This document shows, piece by piece, positions 25,716 through 34,930 of a stretch of DNA of 64,000 nt. The stretch is from Prosthecobacter debontii. GTDB taxonomy: Bacteria > Verrucomicrobiota > Verrucomicrobiia > Verrucomicrobiales > Verrucomicrobiaceae. Position numbers and translations under genes: made by a program. The number at the start of each line of letters is the position of its first letter. The stretch's first letter is position 1. The notes under the pieces are model-generated. The model was not told the DNA's origin. It did not search any database and saw only the letters and a list, made by a program, of their open reading frames with translations. The DNA lies in the NCBI RefSeq assembly GCF_900167535.1, contig NZ_FUYE01000013.1, forward strand, positions 62,001-126,000. The letters are read 5' to 3'.

Positions 25716-27296
25716 ATGAGACCCCGCTCGCCCAATCTCTACATGCGCATCTTGATGTGGTTGCTGGTGAATGTGGCGGTGCTGGCGCTGGGGTTTGCCC
25801 TGGTGCTGTGGTGGCAGTTCCGAGATGGGTTGCAAGGGGCGCTGGGAGGCATTGCGGGGGATCGTCTCCAGGCGATCGGCCAGGAGATGTATAGTGCGCT
25901 GAGTGACCGCCCGCGTGGGGAGTGGGACACGGTGTTAAAAGGGCTGGGCACAGAGCATGGGGTGAAGGTGGCGCTGCTGAAGCCGCCGGATGCCGTGGTC
26001 ATGGGGGAGAGCCTGGAAATCCCGGACAAGCTGCGGGAGCAACTCGTGTCCATGACGCCGGATCTGCAACGCCGAGGCAGACCGGAGGGTCCCGGTGGCG
26101 CTGGAGATGGCCCCGATGGACGCCGCCCACCACCGCCCCAGCGGGATGCGCTGGAGGAGTTTTTGTTTGGCGATTCACTGCCGCCTCCGCCGCCGCCTTG
26201 GGAGCGCGGTGAGGGTCCTGAACCTGAGCAACGCGAGGGGGGCGGACGGGCGGGGATGCCGCTGCGTATGGGTACCTTTTTGATCAAAGCTGGGGAGCCG
26301 GCTCTGTATTACGCGGGGATCCGGCTGCCTCCGCCGACTGGTTGGCCGCGTCGGAATGGACCGCTGATGCTGTTGATCGCCTCGCCGTCGATGACGGGCG
26401 GAGGTCTGTTCTTTGATACGAAGCCCTGGCTCATTGGGCTGTTTGGCGCGATGGGCATCTCCGCGCTGCTTTGGCTGCCGTTTGTCAAAAACATCACCGG
26501 GAGCATCCGGGCGAGCATGCATGCCACGGAGCAGATCTCAAAGGGGCGCTTCGAGGTGCGGGTGCCCGAGACACGTGGGGATGAACTCGGACGTCTCTCC
26601 CACGCCATCAACCAGATGGCGGGGCAGCTCGATGGTCTGGTGCGTGGGCAGAAGCGCTTCCTCGGCGATGTGGCGCATGAGCTGTGCGGCCCGATCTCGC
26701 GCATGGAGATGAGTCTCGGCATCCTGGAGACGCGGGTGGATGGGGCGGATGCTTACCGCCTCAATGATGTGCGTGATGAGCTGCGGCAGATCTCGGCGTT
26801 GGTGGATGAGCTGCTGTCGTTTTCCAAAGCGGCTCTGGGGCAGCGTCTCCAGACACCGGAGCCGGTGGCCCTGCATGCCCTCATTGACGGGGTGGTGGAG
26901 GTGGAGGGCGTGCCGATGAACCGGGTGCAGCTCAGCGTGCCGGAGGAACTCCAGGCGATGGTGGTGCCCGATCTTCTGCGTCGGGCGATTGGGAACGTGC
27001 TGCGCAATGCCAGCCTGCATGCGAAGGATTCACAGATCGAAGTCAAAGCCGCGAGGTCGAAGGATACGGTCACACTCACCATCGCCGATGCAGGACCTGG
27101 GGTGCCCCATGAAAGCCTGCCGCGTTTGTTCGAGCCCTTTTATCGAGTGGATGTGGCCCGTTCACGCGAAACCGGAGGCACCGGTTTAGGGCTATCCATC
27201 GTGAAAACTTGTGTGGAGGCCTGTGACGGGGCGGTTTCTGCCCAAAACAGAATCCCCCATGGATTGATCATTACCTTCGAGCTTCCTTGTGCTTGA
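25716..27296 (+). CDS. sensor histidine kinase, CpxA-like architecture
   Basis: The 526-residue membrane kinase has TM1 at about residues 10-34, a periplasmic region to about 225 containing a long Pro/Gly-rich stretch (GGAGDGPDGRRPPPPQRD and PPPPPPWERGEG), TM2 at about 232-255, a HAMP linker, a HisKA domain with H321 in AHELCGPISRME, and an HATPase with N box IGNVLRNASLH, G1 DAGPGVP and G2 GGTGLGLSIV. The H box differs from the common HELRTPL by C and G substitutions. It should phosphorylate the upstream regulator. The stimulus is unknown; the paired layout suggests envelope sensing. Confidence 0.9.
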   Translation: MRPRSPNLYMRILMWLLVNVAVLALGFALVLWWQFRDGLQGALGGIAGDRLQAIGQEMYSALSDRPRGEWDTVLKGLGTEHGVKVALLKPPDAVVMGESLEIPDKLREQLVSMTPDLQRRGRPEGPGGAGDGPDGRRPPPPQRDALEEFLFGDSLPPPPPPWERGEGPEPEQREGGGRAGMPLRMGTFLIKAGEPALYYAGIRLPPPTGWPRRNGPLMLLIASPSMTGGGLFFDTKPWLIGLFGAMGISALLWLPFVKNITGSIRASMHATEQISKGRFEVRVPETRGDELGRLSHAINQMAGQLDGLVRGQKRFLGDVAHELCGPISRMEMSLGILETRVDGADAYRLNDVRDELRQISALVDELLSFSKAALGQRLQTPEPVALHALIDGVVEVEGVPMNRVQLSVPEELQAMVVPDLLRRAIGNVLRNASLHAKDSQIEVKAARSKDTVTLTIADAGPGVPHESLPRLFEPFYRVDVARSRETGGTGLGLSIVKTCVEACDGAVSAQNRIPHGLIITFELPCA

Positions 27297-27336
27297 CCAA
27301 TAGACGCGTAGCAGTCAGCATTGCAATACCCACCCC

Positions 27337-27750
27337 ATGAAAATCAAGCTTACCCTCGCTGCTGTTGCTGCCGCATTCGCTGTGTCCACCGCCTCCGCTG
27401 AAGATGTGGATTTCGAAAAGCAGATCCTGCCGATCCTGAAAGACAACTGCTTCAAGTGCCATGAGAAAGAGCACGAAGACAACGGCCGCGTGAAGAAGCC
27501 CAAGGGCGGTCTGGCCCTGGACAGCGCTGCTGCCATCATGAAGGGTGGTAAGGAGTATCCAGATGCTAACGTCGTGGCAGGTAAGCCCGATGAAAGCTGG
27601 CTGCTGAAGACCATGGCGCTGCCTGAGTCTGACGAATACGCCATGCCTCCTGAAGGTAAGGGCGACCGCGTCAGCGCTGAAAACCAAGCTCTGATCAAGA
27701 AGTGGATCGAGTCCGGGGCTTCCTTCGGTGCTTGGAAAGGCGCTGAATAA
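27337..27750 (+). CDS. small periplasmic c-type cytochrome domain protein (PVC type)
   Basis: The 137-residue product has a signal peptide (MKIKLTLAAVAAAFAVSTASA) and one heme-binding motif, C38-F-K-C41-H42, near the mature N-terminus, in the order seen in planctomycete cytochrome C domains (PSC1, PF07635): QILPILKDNCFKCH, GGLALDS, GKPDESWLL and MPPEGKGD. It is likely an extracytoplasmic electron carrier or structural heme domain. It starts 40 bp after the histidine kinase and has its own terminator, so it may be part of the same transcript or separate. Confidence 0.85.
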   Translation: MKIKLTLAAVAAAFAVSTASAEDVDFEKQILPILKDNCFKCHEKEHEDNGRVKKPKGGLALDSAAAIMKGGKEYPDANVVAGKPDESWLLKTMALPESDEYAMPPEGKGDRVSAENQALIKKWIESGASFGAWKGAE

Positions 27751-27786
27751 GTTTCAGAAGACACTGGAAACGTGTCTGAAAATCTC

Positions 27787-27819
27787 AAGCGGTGTGACAG
27801 CAATGTCGCACCGCTTTTT
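27787..27819 (+). terminator. intrinsic terminator of the cytochrome gene
   Basis: AAGCGGTG...CACCGCTT forms an 8-bp stem with a 14-base loop, followed by a T-tract, 36 bp past the stop at 27750. Confidence 0.85.
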
Positions 27820-27851
27820 GTTAGGAAAACTGTCTTCGTTCTGCACTGATC

Positions 27852-28934
27852 ATGCCGCCGCCCTTCATCAATGCCCCGCATCCTTTGCTGCCGTCCATTG
27901 ACCGTGTTTACAAGGCGGAGGAGATCAATGCGTTTGGGAAGGATCGCGGCCCGGCTTTCTATGAAACCTGCCATCTCTATGCCCAGAGCCTCTGGCAGAT
28001 CGGCTTTCCGGCCAAATGCATCCTGTTGCTGAATCGGGCTCTGTCGGCACCTCTGCCGGGGAGTGAACCGGTGCTGCAAAGGCTACCGCTGCCGTATCAG
28101 GCCATGGCGTGGCTACTGCTGAATCGGCCGGAGGGACAATTCATCGGCAATCCGCGTCGGCATTGGCAGCATCTGGCCACGCGTATGGTGGAACCGGATA
28201 AAGACCTCCGCACCTGGCGGGCCTGGGCCTGCTGGTATCTGGCCACGGAGATCCTGCCCGAGTCTGAGTTTCCCAGTGATCTGGAACAGATCCGCGAAGA
28301 AGGCGTGGTGGAGCCCACCCGGGCGCAGATCATCGAACATCTGACGCGTCTTTCTCCGGCGGATGATGTGGAGCAATGGCACCGAGCTCTGGCATGGACA
28401 CATCAACAGTTAGGTCGGGAGCCAGCACAGCGCCTCGCCGTTCGCATCCGCCGGATCGGTGAAAGTGAACTACCCGTAGTGAAACGGCTGGGTCATGAGA
28501 TCTGGCGGAAGTGCTACCCGGGCATCATCTCGGAAGCGCAGATCGAATACATGCTAAGCATCTGGTATCAGCCCACGACAATGGCGCGTGAGATGGAGGT
28601 GAGGGGCACGTGGTTTGCCTTGATCGAGGCGGAGGCTCTGGGGCCAGTCGGCTACGTATCCTTTGAGAGATATCCGGAGAATGTGGCTTTCATCAATAAG
28701 CTGTATCTCCAGCCAGAGCTGCACGGACGCGGCGTGGGCTCGGCGGCTCTGACTTGGGTGGAGGAACGCGCCCGTGAGATGGGATGTCGCAGTGTGCAGT
28801 TACGCGTGAATAAGCACAATGCCGGAGCCATCCGCGCCTATCAGCGAGCCGGATTTGTCTTTGTGGAAGATGTGTGCTCGGACATCGGCAGCGGTTTTGT
28901 CATGGATGATTACCGGATGGAGAAGAAGATTTGA
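27852..28934 (+). CDS. two-part protein with C-terminal GNAT acetyltransferase domain
   Basis: The 360-residue product has an N-terminal helical region of about 200 residues that I do not recognise (Trp-rich, with LYAQSLWQIGFPAKCILLLNRAL). The C-terminal domain (about 215-355) is GNAT: VGYVSFERYPE, FINKLYLQPELHGRGVGSAALTW with the acetyl-CoA loop HGRGVG, and a final VNKHNAGAIRAYQRAGF motif. The fusion suggests that the N-terminal part supplies or holds the substrate. It is convergent with the sulfatase gene, 16 bp apart. Confidence 0.8.
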   Translation: MPPPFINAPHPLLPSIDRVYKAEEINAFGKDRGPAFYETCHLYAQSLWQIGFPAKCILLLNRALSAPLPGSEPVLQRLPLPYQAMAWLLLNRPEGQFIGNPRRHWQHLATRMVEPDKDLRTWRAWACWYLATEILPESEFPSDLEQIREEGVVEPTRAQIIEHLTRLSPADDVEQWHRALAWTHQQLGREPAQRLAVRIRRIGESELPVVKRLGHEIWRKCYPGIISEAQIEYMLSIWYQPTTMAREMEVRGTWFALIEAEALGPVGYVSFERYPENVAFINKLYLQPELHGRGVGSAALTWVEERAREMGCRSVQLRVNKHNAGAIRAYQRAGFVFVEDVCSDIGSGFVMDDYRMEKKI

Positions 28935-28944
28935 ATGGATGGTT

Positions 28945-28971
28945 AGGCCGTCATTCAGCGTCGGCCTTTTT
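28945..28971 (+). terminator. intrinsic terminator shared with the sulfatase 3' end
   Basis: AGGCCG-TCATTCAGCGT-CGGCCT with a following TTTTT closes the GNAT gene. The loop begins with the sulfatase stop codon (28951-28953 on the minus strand), so the hairpin lies across the end of the convergent gene. Confidence 0.75.
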
Positions 28972-30279
28972 ATTCTTCCGTTTCTTCTTCTCGCCCTGGC
29001 GGCGAGGTTCGCCGTTCCAGCGTTTGTCTTCCCAACGTGGCGACTGCATGGTAGCATTCCACTTGTCAAAGAGAGTGGTGAGTTCGGCTTTCTTCTCGGG
29101 ATGAGCTGCGCTGAGATCGTTTTGTTCGCCGGGATCCTGAGCTAGATTCACCAGCATGGGTTCCATGGCTTGGGAAGCTTTCACCAGTTTCCAATCGCCC
29201 TGTCTGACGGCATGCTGAACGCCGAAGCGGAAGTAGAGTTCACGCGGGGCGAGTTTTTCTTCTTGGCCTTCCAGCAGCGGCAGCAGATTCACGCCATCCA
29301 GCTCCACCTTCGGTTTCTCAGCCCCTGCGGCGGCAAGGGCGGTGGGCAATACATCCAATTGGATCACCGGATCATTCACCACACGGTTGCCAGGAATGGT
29401 GCCCTTCCATTGCGCGATCCAGGTGACACGGATACCTCCCTCCCAGACGAACCACTTGGAGCCACGCAGGCCCATTTGTTCCGCCTGGGCTGCGGCACCG
29501 CCGTTGTCACTGATGCAGAAGATGAGGGTGTTTTCCTCCAGAGCCAGTTCACGTAACTTCGTCATCACGGTGCCGATGGCTTCGTCCGCTTCGGCGATGA
29601 GGGCGGCATAGGCACCGGTGCGGCGGTCGAGGTCTTGGAACTTATCCAGCCACTTTTGCGAAGCGACATGGGGCGTGTGCACGGCGTTGAAGGAGAGGTA
29701 GAGAAAGAAGGGCTTGTCCTTGTTCGACTCGATGAAGCCACAAGCTTCTTTGGCATAGATGGGTGAGGTGATGGGTGCTCCGTCCAGCTCAGGGAGGAGT
29801 TCATTATCTCGGTAAAAGGTTGGGCCTTCACCTTCGCCGAGATTCCCCACGGTGCCCATGGCGAAATCAAAGCCCCGCGCCTGGGGCATGAACTGCGGGC
29901 TGGTATCGCCCAGGTGCCATTTACCGACGATGCCCGTGGTGTAGCCCGCAGGCTTGAGATGTTGGGCCATGGTGACTTCGCTCAGCAGCAGTTCACGGCC
30001 TTCACGTCCCACATTGGCATCATGACCGGTGCGGGATTGATAACGCCCGGTCATGAGTCCGACACGCCCTGGAGAACACACACAGGCGCTGGAGTAGCCG
30101 TTGGTGAAACGCACTCCGTTGGCAACGAGCGAGTCCATGTTCGGCGTCGGGGCCAGTTTGCCTCCATAAGCCCCCGGCTGCGCCCAGCCCATGTCATCCA
30201 GGTAAAAGATGACGATGTTAGGCTTTGCCCAAGCGGAGATGAACGGACCGAGCGCGAGAAGGAGGATGAGGAGTCGCAT
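28951..30279 (-). CDS. secreted sulfatase (type I, Cys-type)
   Basis: The 442-residue product has a signal peptide (MRLLILLLALGPFISAWA) and the sulfatase signature C68-S-P-G-R72 followed by VGLMTG, in which C68 is converted to formylglycine. Metal ligands include D28 and D29 in YLDDMG and the SDNGGAA segment, with GKWHLG as another conserved block. It hydrolyses sulfate esters, most likely on polysaccharides; subfamily and substrate are unknown. The C-terminus is Lys-rich (KKKRKNKK). A formylglycine-generating enzyme or anaerobic maturase is not in the window. An in-frame ATG at 30345 would add 22 residues before the signal peptide and is rejected. Confidence 0.9.
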   Translation of the reverse strand: MRLLILLLALGPFISAWAKPNIVIFYLDDMGWAQPGAYGGKLAPTPNMDSLVANGVRFTNGYSSACVCSPGRVGLMTGRYQSRTGHDANVGREGRELLLSEVTMAQHLKPAGYTTGIVGKWHLGDTSPQFMPQARGFDFAMGTVGNLGEGEGPTFYRDNELLPELDGAPITSPIYAKEACGFIESNKDKPFFLYLSFNAVHTPHVASQKWLDKFQDLDRRTGAYAALIAEADEAIGTVMTKLRELALEENTLIFCISDNGGAAAQAEQMGLRGSKWFVWEGGIRVTWIAQWKGTIPGNRVVNDPVIQLDVLPTALAAAGAEKPKVELDGVNLLPLLEGQEEKLAPRELYFRFGVQHAVRQGDWKLVKASQAMEPMLVNLAQDPGEQNDLSAAHPEKKAELTTLFDKWNATMQSPRWEDKRWNGEPRRQGEKKKRKNKKADAE

Positions 30280-30354
30280 GCCATCGCCAAAACGATGTGC
30301 TGAGGCGTTTTTATCGGTGATCTTCACTTCACCGATGCTGATCATTTCGTGGTT

Positions 30355-30504
30355 CTACCACGCCACCTCACGGCCCAGGGTCCGCATAGCATAAAGAGCT
30401 TCGATCTCGTCCTCGATGGTTAACTCAGATTCCCAGGCACCCGCAAGCGACGCCCAAGCATCGGCTTGGGCATTCACTCGATTGATGTCCCATTCTGAAG
30501 TCAT
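30355..30504 (-). CDS. small acidic hypothetical protein (49 aa)
   Basis: ATG at 30504 to TAG at 30355-30357. The product begins MTSEWDINRVNAQADAWASL and ends in EIEALYAMRTLGREVAW; it is acidic and apparently all-helical. Third-position bias and a sensible composition suggest that it is coding. It lies upstream of the sulfatase on the same strand, with 75 bp between. I do not recognise it; a small regulator or antitoxin remnant are possibilities only. Confidence 0.4.
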   Translation of the reverse strand: MTSEWDINRVNAQADAWASLAGAWESELTIEDEIEALYAMRTLGREVAW

Positions 30505-30571
30505 TCTTTTGATTCGTTGAAAGAAGAAGCTGTCTCAGGCAAGCTAATCTCTTTTGGTTAGGTCACAACTC

Positions 30572-33247
30572 TTACTTCAGACTCTTGATATACAGCACGA
30601 GGCTATCGATCTGGCTATCATTGAGAATCCCGGCATAGATGGGCATGCCGGTATCGAATTTCTCGAAGCCTTTCACAACCTTGGCGCTGGGGTTGACGAT
30701 GGACTCGCGCAGGTAGGCTTCATCAGCGATGACGGACTTGCCACCTTTGCCCAGGATGCGCTCCGTGCCGTAGATGCCTTTCCAGCTCGGACCGACCTTG
30801 CCGACGGTGCTGCCATCGATGCTGTGGCAGGCCATGCAGCCGATCATTTGATACAGCTTGGCGCCTTCCTCGACGGTGGGTTTGGCCAGGGCGACGGTCT
30901 CCGTTTTGCGCGGGGTGAGATCCACGGTGATGTTGCCAAAGCCTTCTTTCACGGGATCGAAAGTCGCCAACTCCCAGGGACTGAAATAGGCAGTGTTGGC
31001 GGCTTTGAGGCCATCCGCACTTTCCAGCCCCCAGCCGATGCGCATCTGATGCACCCCGGCTTTCATATCGGCAATACCCACCAGTACGCTCATGCCATCC
31101 TGGCTGAGGTAGGCGCTGCTCGGGGTGATCCATTCCTGGCCGGTGCTGCCGTCTAACTTTAAGTGTGGAGATCCGTAGTCGTGGGTGCGCTTGTAGTTCC
31201 AGCGTTCCGCACTGTAGTTGGCGGGATCGGTGGCCAGCTTTTCATTCAGCTTGGCATTGAAGTGCAGCAGCAGCCCCTTGTCTGTGGGCGTGACTTCTTT
31301 CAGCAACACACGCGGTTTGTCCGTGTAGCGCAGGCGCACCAGACCGCTCAGCTTTTTCGCGGTGGTGCCCCAGACTTGGAAACCCATGACGTAGAGCTGA
31401 CCATCCGCCGGGTTGACCGTGGCGTTGAGGGGGCCGAAATCGAAGTCGCGGCTGAAGCTCATGACCGCAGCTTGAGGACGCTGGAAACGTGTATTCATCA
31501 GCACACGGAAGAGTTCAGGTCGATTGTAGCCCACATGGATGAGTTCGCCATTCACGGGTCCCATCTTGGCATCCATGAGCCAGGTCTGGGTGGCACCGCT
31601 GGGGTTCACGGGATGGGGAATCCAGACCAGCGGCTCAGCAATCGGCTCCTTGTATTGTTCCTCTGGCGCAATGGTGGGGAGGTGACCGTAAAATTGGTTT
31701 TTCTCGATGATGTGGATCGGGGTCGAAGGCACGTAGTTGCCCTGCTGATCACTGGCGGTCACGAGGCCTGTTTTGGGATTCACGCCAATGAATGGCTGAC
31801 GCAGACCGTGGCCGATGACCTCGAAGGATTTGCCATCGGGAGCCACCTTCAGCACGGTGCCGTTGTGCTTGCCATAAGTGGTGCCTTCTTGGCCTCCTTT
31901 GGAGAGGTAAAAGGAGCCGTCAGGGCCGAGCTTCATCGAGTTCGGGAACTCGCGGGTTTCGGCCGTTTGCGCGAAGAGATTGCAGAAGGTCTCGTAGCGG
32001 TCGGCTTCCTGGTCACCGTTGGTGTCCACCAGCTTGATGATGCCATTGCGATCAAACACGAAGATCTCCCCCTGACGAGAGACGATGCTCATGGGCTCGT
32101 GCAAACCGGAAGCGAAGCGTTTCCAGGTGACTTTTTCCAGATCGCCTTTCAATCCGGACACCAACCAGACATCGCCATCGAAGGTGACCGCGGCGGCATC
32201 GCCCTGGTCGTTGAGGAACGCGAGATCGGCGAGACGCACATTGCGCTTCCAAGGATTCGGGACGGGCAGGGGAATCTCATCCACCACGTAGGCGTCGGGG
32301 GATTGGGAGAGGATGCCCTGGGTGGAGATTGCCGCTTTCCAGTCCGTCCTGCTTGACGCTGCTGATCCTTTGGCCGTTACGAGCCCGAGCTCGAAGCTTA
32401 ATTTAAAGTGGGGCTCCTTGCGGACAGTGTTCTTTGCTTGTGGGTCAAAAGGAAGCACCATTTCACCCTGCGGGCTGTAGAAAACGAGGGGTTGGTTGCG
32501 GACAATAAACTGCCCTTTTGGATTGGCCGATAAAGCCTTGCCTGGTGGCACAAACCAAAGCTTCTGGGGGTGGGCCGTGATCGTGCCCGAAGTTAGGAAG
32601 GATCCTTTGTCGTCATTGACCGTCACCTCAAATCGCTGCCTGATCGTGGCACCGTCCACTTCGATGAGAACAACAGGTTTGTGGTCGGTATCCAGTTCAA
32701 CGCCCAGGAATCTCCCCATTGCTGGCGGCAAACTCCCCCGTCCCACTTCCTCCGGGCTCTCGCTCGGTTCACGGGGATCGGTGAAGCTGGGCTTGTCGCC
32801 GATCTGCCAGCCGGGATAGATGCCGTTGGTGAGCAGGACCTTACCAATGGGCTTGGGCAGGTATTCTTGGCCGTCCTTGGTTTTTTGCCCAGCGATGTGG
32901 TAGGAACCAGGGGCGAGGGCATCGGGAGTGACGTGCGGTTTGCCTTCCTCACCCTGCCAGATGGCCGAAATGCGCAGGAGGTCGGTGTCAAAGCAGGCCC
33001 AGTAATTGTGGCCAAGATTGAGAATCAGACCCCGGGGGGTGAGATTGTCCTTGGGGAAACCTTCACCGAGGTCACGGCAATCCAGTACGCTGCTGAAAAA
33101 GGGGAAATCCTTCTCGAAGTAGTCACCCCAGGGGGTGTTAGCAGGAATGGCAGGTGCTTGAGGGGGGGCAGAAACTTTTTTGGCCTTTTGTTGAGCAAAG
33201 GCGGGGAGGAAACTGACAAAAAGGCACGCGGCGAGGGTGAAACGCAT
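30572..33247 (-). CDS. secreted DUF6797-like protein with C-terminal cytochrome c domain
   Basis: The 891-residue product has a signal peptide (MRFTLAACLFVSFLPAFA) and a beta-rich N-terminal domain (about 35-330) matching DUF6797-type proteins (WGDYFEKDFPFFSS, RGLILNLG). A beta-propeller resembling glucose/sorbosone dehydrogenase follows (about 340-650), with an EF-hand-like DTNGDQEADRYE calcium loop. At the end is a cytochrome c domain with C804-M-A-C807-H808. Members occur widely in Planctomycetes and Verrucomicrobia; the substrate is not established. It is probably a periplasmic dehydrogenase that passes electrons to its own heme. The start at 33247 opens the signal peptide; ATG at 33262 is an alternative. 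It is divergent from the amidase gene. Confidence 0.88.
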   Translation of the reverse strand: MRFTLAACLFVSFLPAFAQQKAKKVSAPPQAPAIPANTPWGDYFEKDFPFFSSVLDCRDLGEGFPKDNLTPRGLILNLGHNYWACFDTDLLRISAIWQGEEGKPHVTPDALAPGSYHIAGQKTKDGQEYLPKPIGKVLLTNGIYPGWQIGDKPSFTDPREPSESPEEVGRGSLPPAMGRFLGVELDTDHKPVVLIEVDGATIRQRFEVTVNDDKGSFLTSGTITAHPQKLWFVPPGKALSANPKGQFIVRNQPLVFYSPQGEMVLPFDPQAKNTVRKEPHFKLSFELGLVTAKGSAASSRTDWKAAISTQGILSQSPDAYVVDEIPLPVPNPWKRNVRLADLAFLNDQGDAAAVTFDGDVWLVSGLKGDLEKVTWKRFASGLHEPMSIVSRQGEIFVFDRNGIIKLVDTNGDQEADRYETFCNLFAQTAETREFPNSMKLGPDGSFYLSKGGQEGTTYGKHNGTVLKVAPDGKSFEVIGHGLRQPFIGVNPKTGLVTASDQQGNYVPSTPIHIIEKNQFYGHLPTIAPEEQYKEPIAEPLVWIPHPVNPSGATQTWLMDAKMGPVNGELIHVGYNRPELFRVLMNTRFQRPQAAVMSFSRDFDFGPLNATVNPADGQLYVMGFQVWGTTAKKLSGLVRLRYTDKPRVLLKEVTPTDKGLLLHFNAKLNEKLATDPANYSAERWNYKRTHDYGSPHLKLDGSTGQEWITPSSAYLSQDGMSVLVGIADMKAGVHQMRIGWGLESADGLKAANTAYFSPWELATFDPVKEGFGNITVDLTPRKTETVALAKPTVEEGAKLYQMIGCMACHSIDGSTVGKVGPSWKGIYGTERILGKGGKSVIADEAYLRESIVNPSAKVVKGFEKFDTGMPIYAGILNDSQIDSLVLYIKSLK

Positions 33248-33409
33248 CGTGTAAGAACACATGAAGAGCCCCCGCTCTGTCAACGTTCATGCACCGAGAT
33301 CGCATACCCATGTGACATCCGGTTTGCCAAACGTCTAAAAATGCCTAGTCTGTTATCTTTAGCCCCTGGCGGCCTAGCCGCGTCTTTTTCACGCAGTTTT
33401 GCTTCCCAC

Positions 33410-34861
33410 ATGAGATTCGTTCCGCTCGCTAAACATCGAATCATCTGCCGCACAGCCCTGGTGCTGGCGGTCTTGAATACTGTCGCGGCACAGGCCGATG
33501 TGGCCAAACCGGAGGAGGATAAGCCCGGTTTCATCGGTCGCGTCTTCAGTTTCGGTAAAAAGAAGGAGGAAGCGCCTCCGACACCTCCCCCCGCGCCCGT
33601 GGTGGAGGAAAAGCCCAAGCCTGCAACACCGGGGCCGAAACCCAAGGTGACGACGATCAAGCCGAAGTCCGGCTCGGGTTCCTCCTCTTCCTCCTCGAAG
33701 GGCAGTTCTTCCTCCACCGCCAAAAAATCCACCCCTGCGCCGACGACGGCTAAAAAAACGACTCCTGCCCCTGAGAAGGCGGTCGAAAAGCCGAAGGCAC
33801 CCGAAAAGAGTGTGGCGGATAGAGGCGATGGCGAATTTGGTCACTCCAAGGATGACGATAAGGCTGAAACACCCAAGTCTGAGCCGTCGAAGTCGGCTCC
33901 AGCGAAGCCTGAAGTGGCGACCCAACTGCCTGCCAATGCGGGCTGGCAGATCGTGAAGGTCAATGGCCGCGACTACATCACTGGCGAGAGCATGCACCAG
34001 TTTTACCGGTTCAACTCCTACAAGGTGGATGGTAAGCATGTCTGGTTCCGCTCCAACAACCTCATTTTGAAAGGGACGATTGGCAGCCAGGAACTGCTCA
34101 TCAACAACATCAAATTCATCCTGAGCTATCCCGTGCAGGAATCCGGTGGCCGGGCCCTGTTTTCACGGATCGACCTTTGCAAGCTGATCGACCCCGTCCT
34201 GCGTCCGACCTACATCACCGATGCCGAGCCCTTCGATACGGTGGTGATCGATGCCGGACATGGAGGGCACGATGCCGGGGCACGCGGTGTTTACGGTTAT
34301 GAAAAAGACTTCGCCCTGAAAATGGCCGGGGTGCTGCGCTCTGAATTGATGCGCCGTGGTTTCAAAGTGGTGATGACCCGCACGACGGATACCTTCATCA
34401 CTCTCGGTGGACGTGTGGCGGTGGCCAATGCCACGCCGAACAGCATCTTCCTCAGCCTGCATTTCAACTCGGGCTCCAGCAGTGTGGCGAGCGGGATCGA
34501 GACCTTCGCGCTGACTCCTCAAGGCAGCTCCGCGAGTCTGGAGCGCGGCGGCGGTTACAACGCCAATGGTCTGACGGGCAATACCCATGATTCCGCCAAC
34601 ATCGCCCTGGCAACCGCTGTGCATGCGATGGTGATCAGCAAGTTTAAGTTTGTGGATCGTGGCATCAAGCGCGCCCAGTGGAGTGTGCTGACGGGGTGCA
34701 AACGTCCCGGCATTTTGTTCGAAGGCGGTTTTGTGACCAATGGCAACGAGTGCCGCCTGATCGCCTCCGACACCTACCGCCAATCCGTCACCAGCGCGAT
34801 TGCGGACGCCGTGGTGAACTACCGCACGGCGCTGCGTGGAGCGATGACCAGAAATCGCTAA
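33410..34861 (+). CDS. secreted N-acetylmuramoyl-L-alanine amidase (Amidase_3)
   Basis: The 483-residue product has a signal peptide (to about residue 28, TVAAQADV), a low-complexity Lys/Pro/Ser linker (about 40-175, including SGSGSSSSSSKGSSSS), a middle beta domain (WQIVKVNGRDYIT), and a C-terminal zinc amidase. The ligands are H284 in VIDAGHGGHDAGARG, a glutamate in the YEKDFAL region, the histidine in FLSLHFNSG, and the catalytic glutamate in FEGGFVTN. It cleaves the amide between muramic acid and the stem peptide in peptidoglycan. The Pro/Lys/Ser linker probably spans periplasm or wall. A longer frame reaching back to 32681 overlaps the divergent gene and is rejected. Confidence 0.88.
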   Translation: MRFVPLAKHRIICRTALVLAVLNTVAAQADVAKPEEDKPGFIGRVFSFGKKKEEAPPTPPPAPVVEEKPKPATPGPKPKVTTIKPKSGSGSSSSSSKGSSSSTAKKSTPAPTTAKKTTPAPEKAVEKPKAPEKSVADRGDGEFGHSKDDDKAETPKSEPSKSAPAKPEVATQLPANAGWQIVKVNGRDYITGESMHQFYRFNSYKVDGKHVWFRSNNLILKGTIGSQELLINNIKFILSYPVQESGGRALFSRIDLCKLIDPVLRPTYITDAEPFDTVVIDAGHGGHDAGARGVYGYEKDFALKMAGVLRSELMRRGFKVVMTRTTDTFITLGGRVAVANATPNSIFLSLHFNSGSSSVASGIETFALTPQGSSASLERGGGYNANGLTGNTHDSANIALATAVHAMVISKFKFVDRGIKRAQWSVLTGCKRPGILFEGGFVTNGNECRLIASDTYRQSVTSAIADAVVNYRTALRGAMTRNR

Positions 34862-34930
34862 AACTGGTGCGCTTGTGATGCTTCAGGGACCGCTTTGACA
34901 GGAAAGGCGGTTTCGGACCGTGATGTCGGG

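Noticed and set aside
32681-33409. Long N-terminal extension of the amidase
   Set aside because: It runs antisense to the DUF6797-like gene and lacks a signal peptide, whereas the ATG at 33410 has one.
34895-34930. TTGACA as a promoter -35 box
   Set aside because: No -10 box follows at the right distance, and it is itself a possible but poor TTG start.
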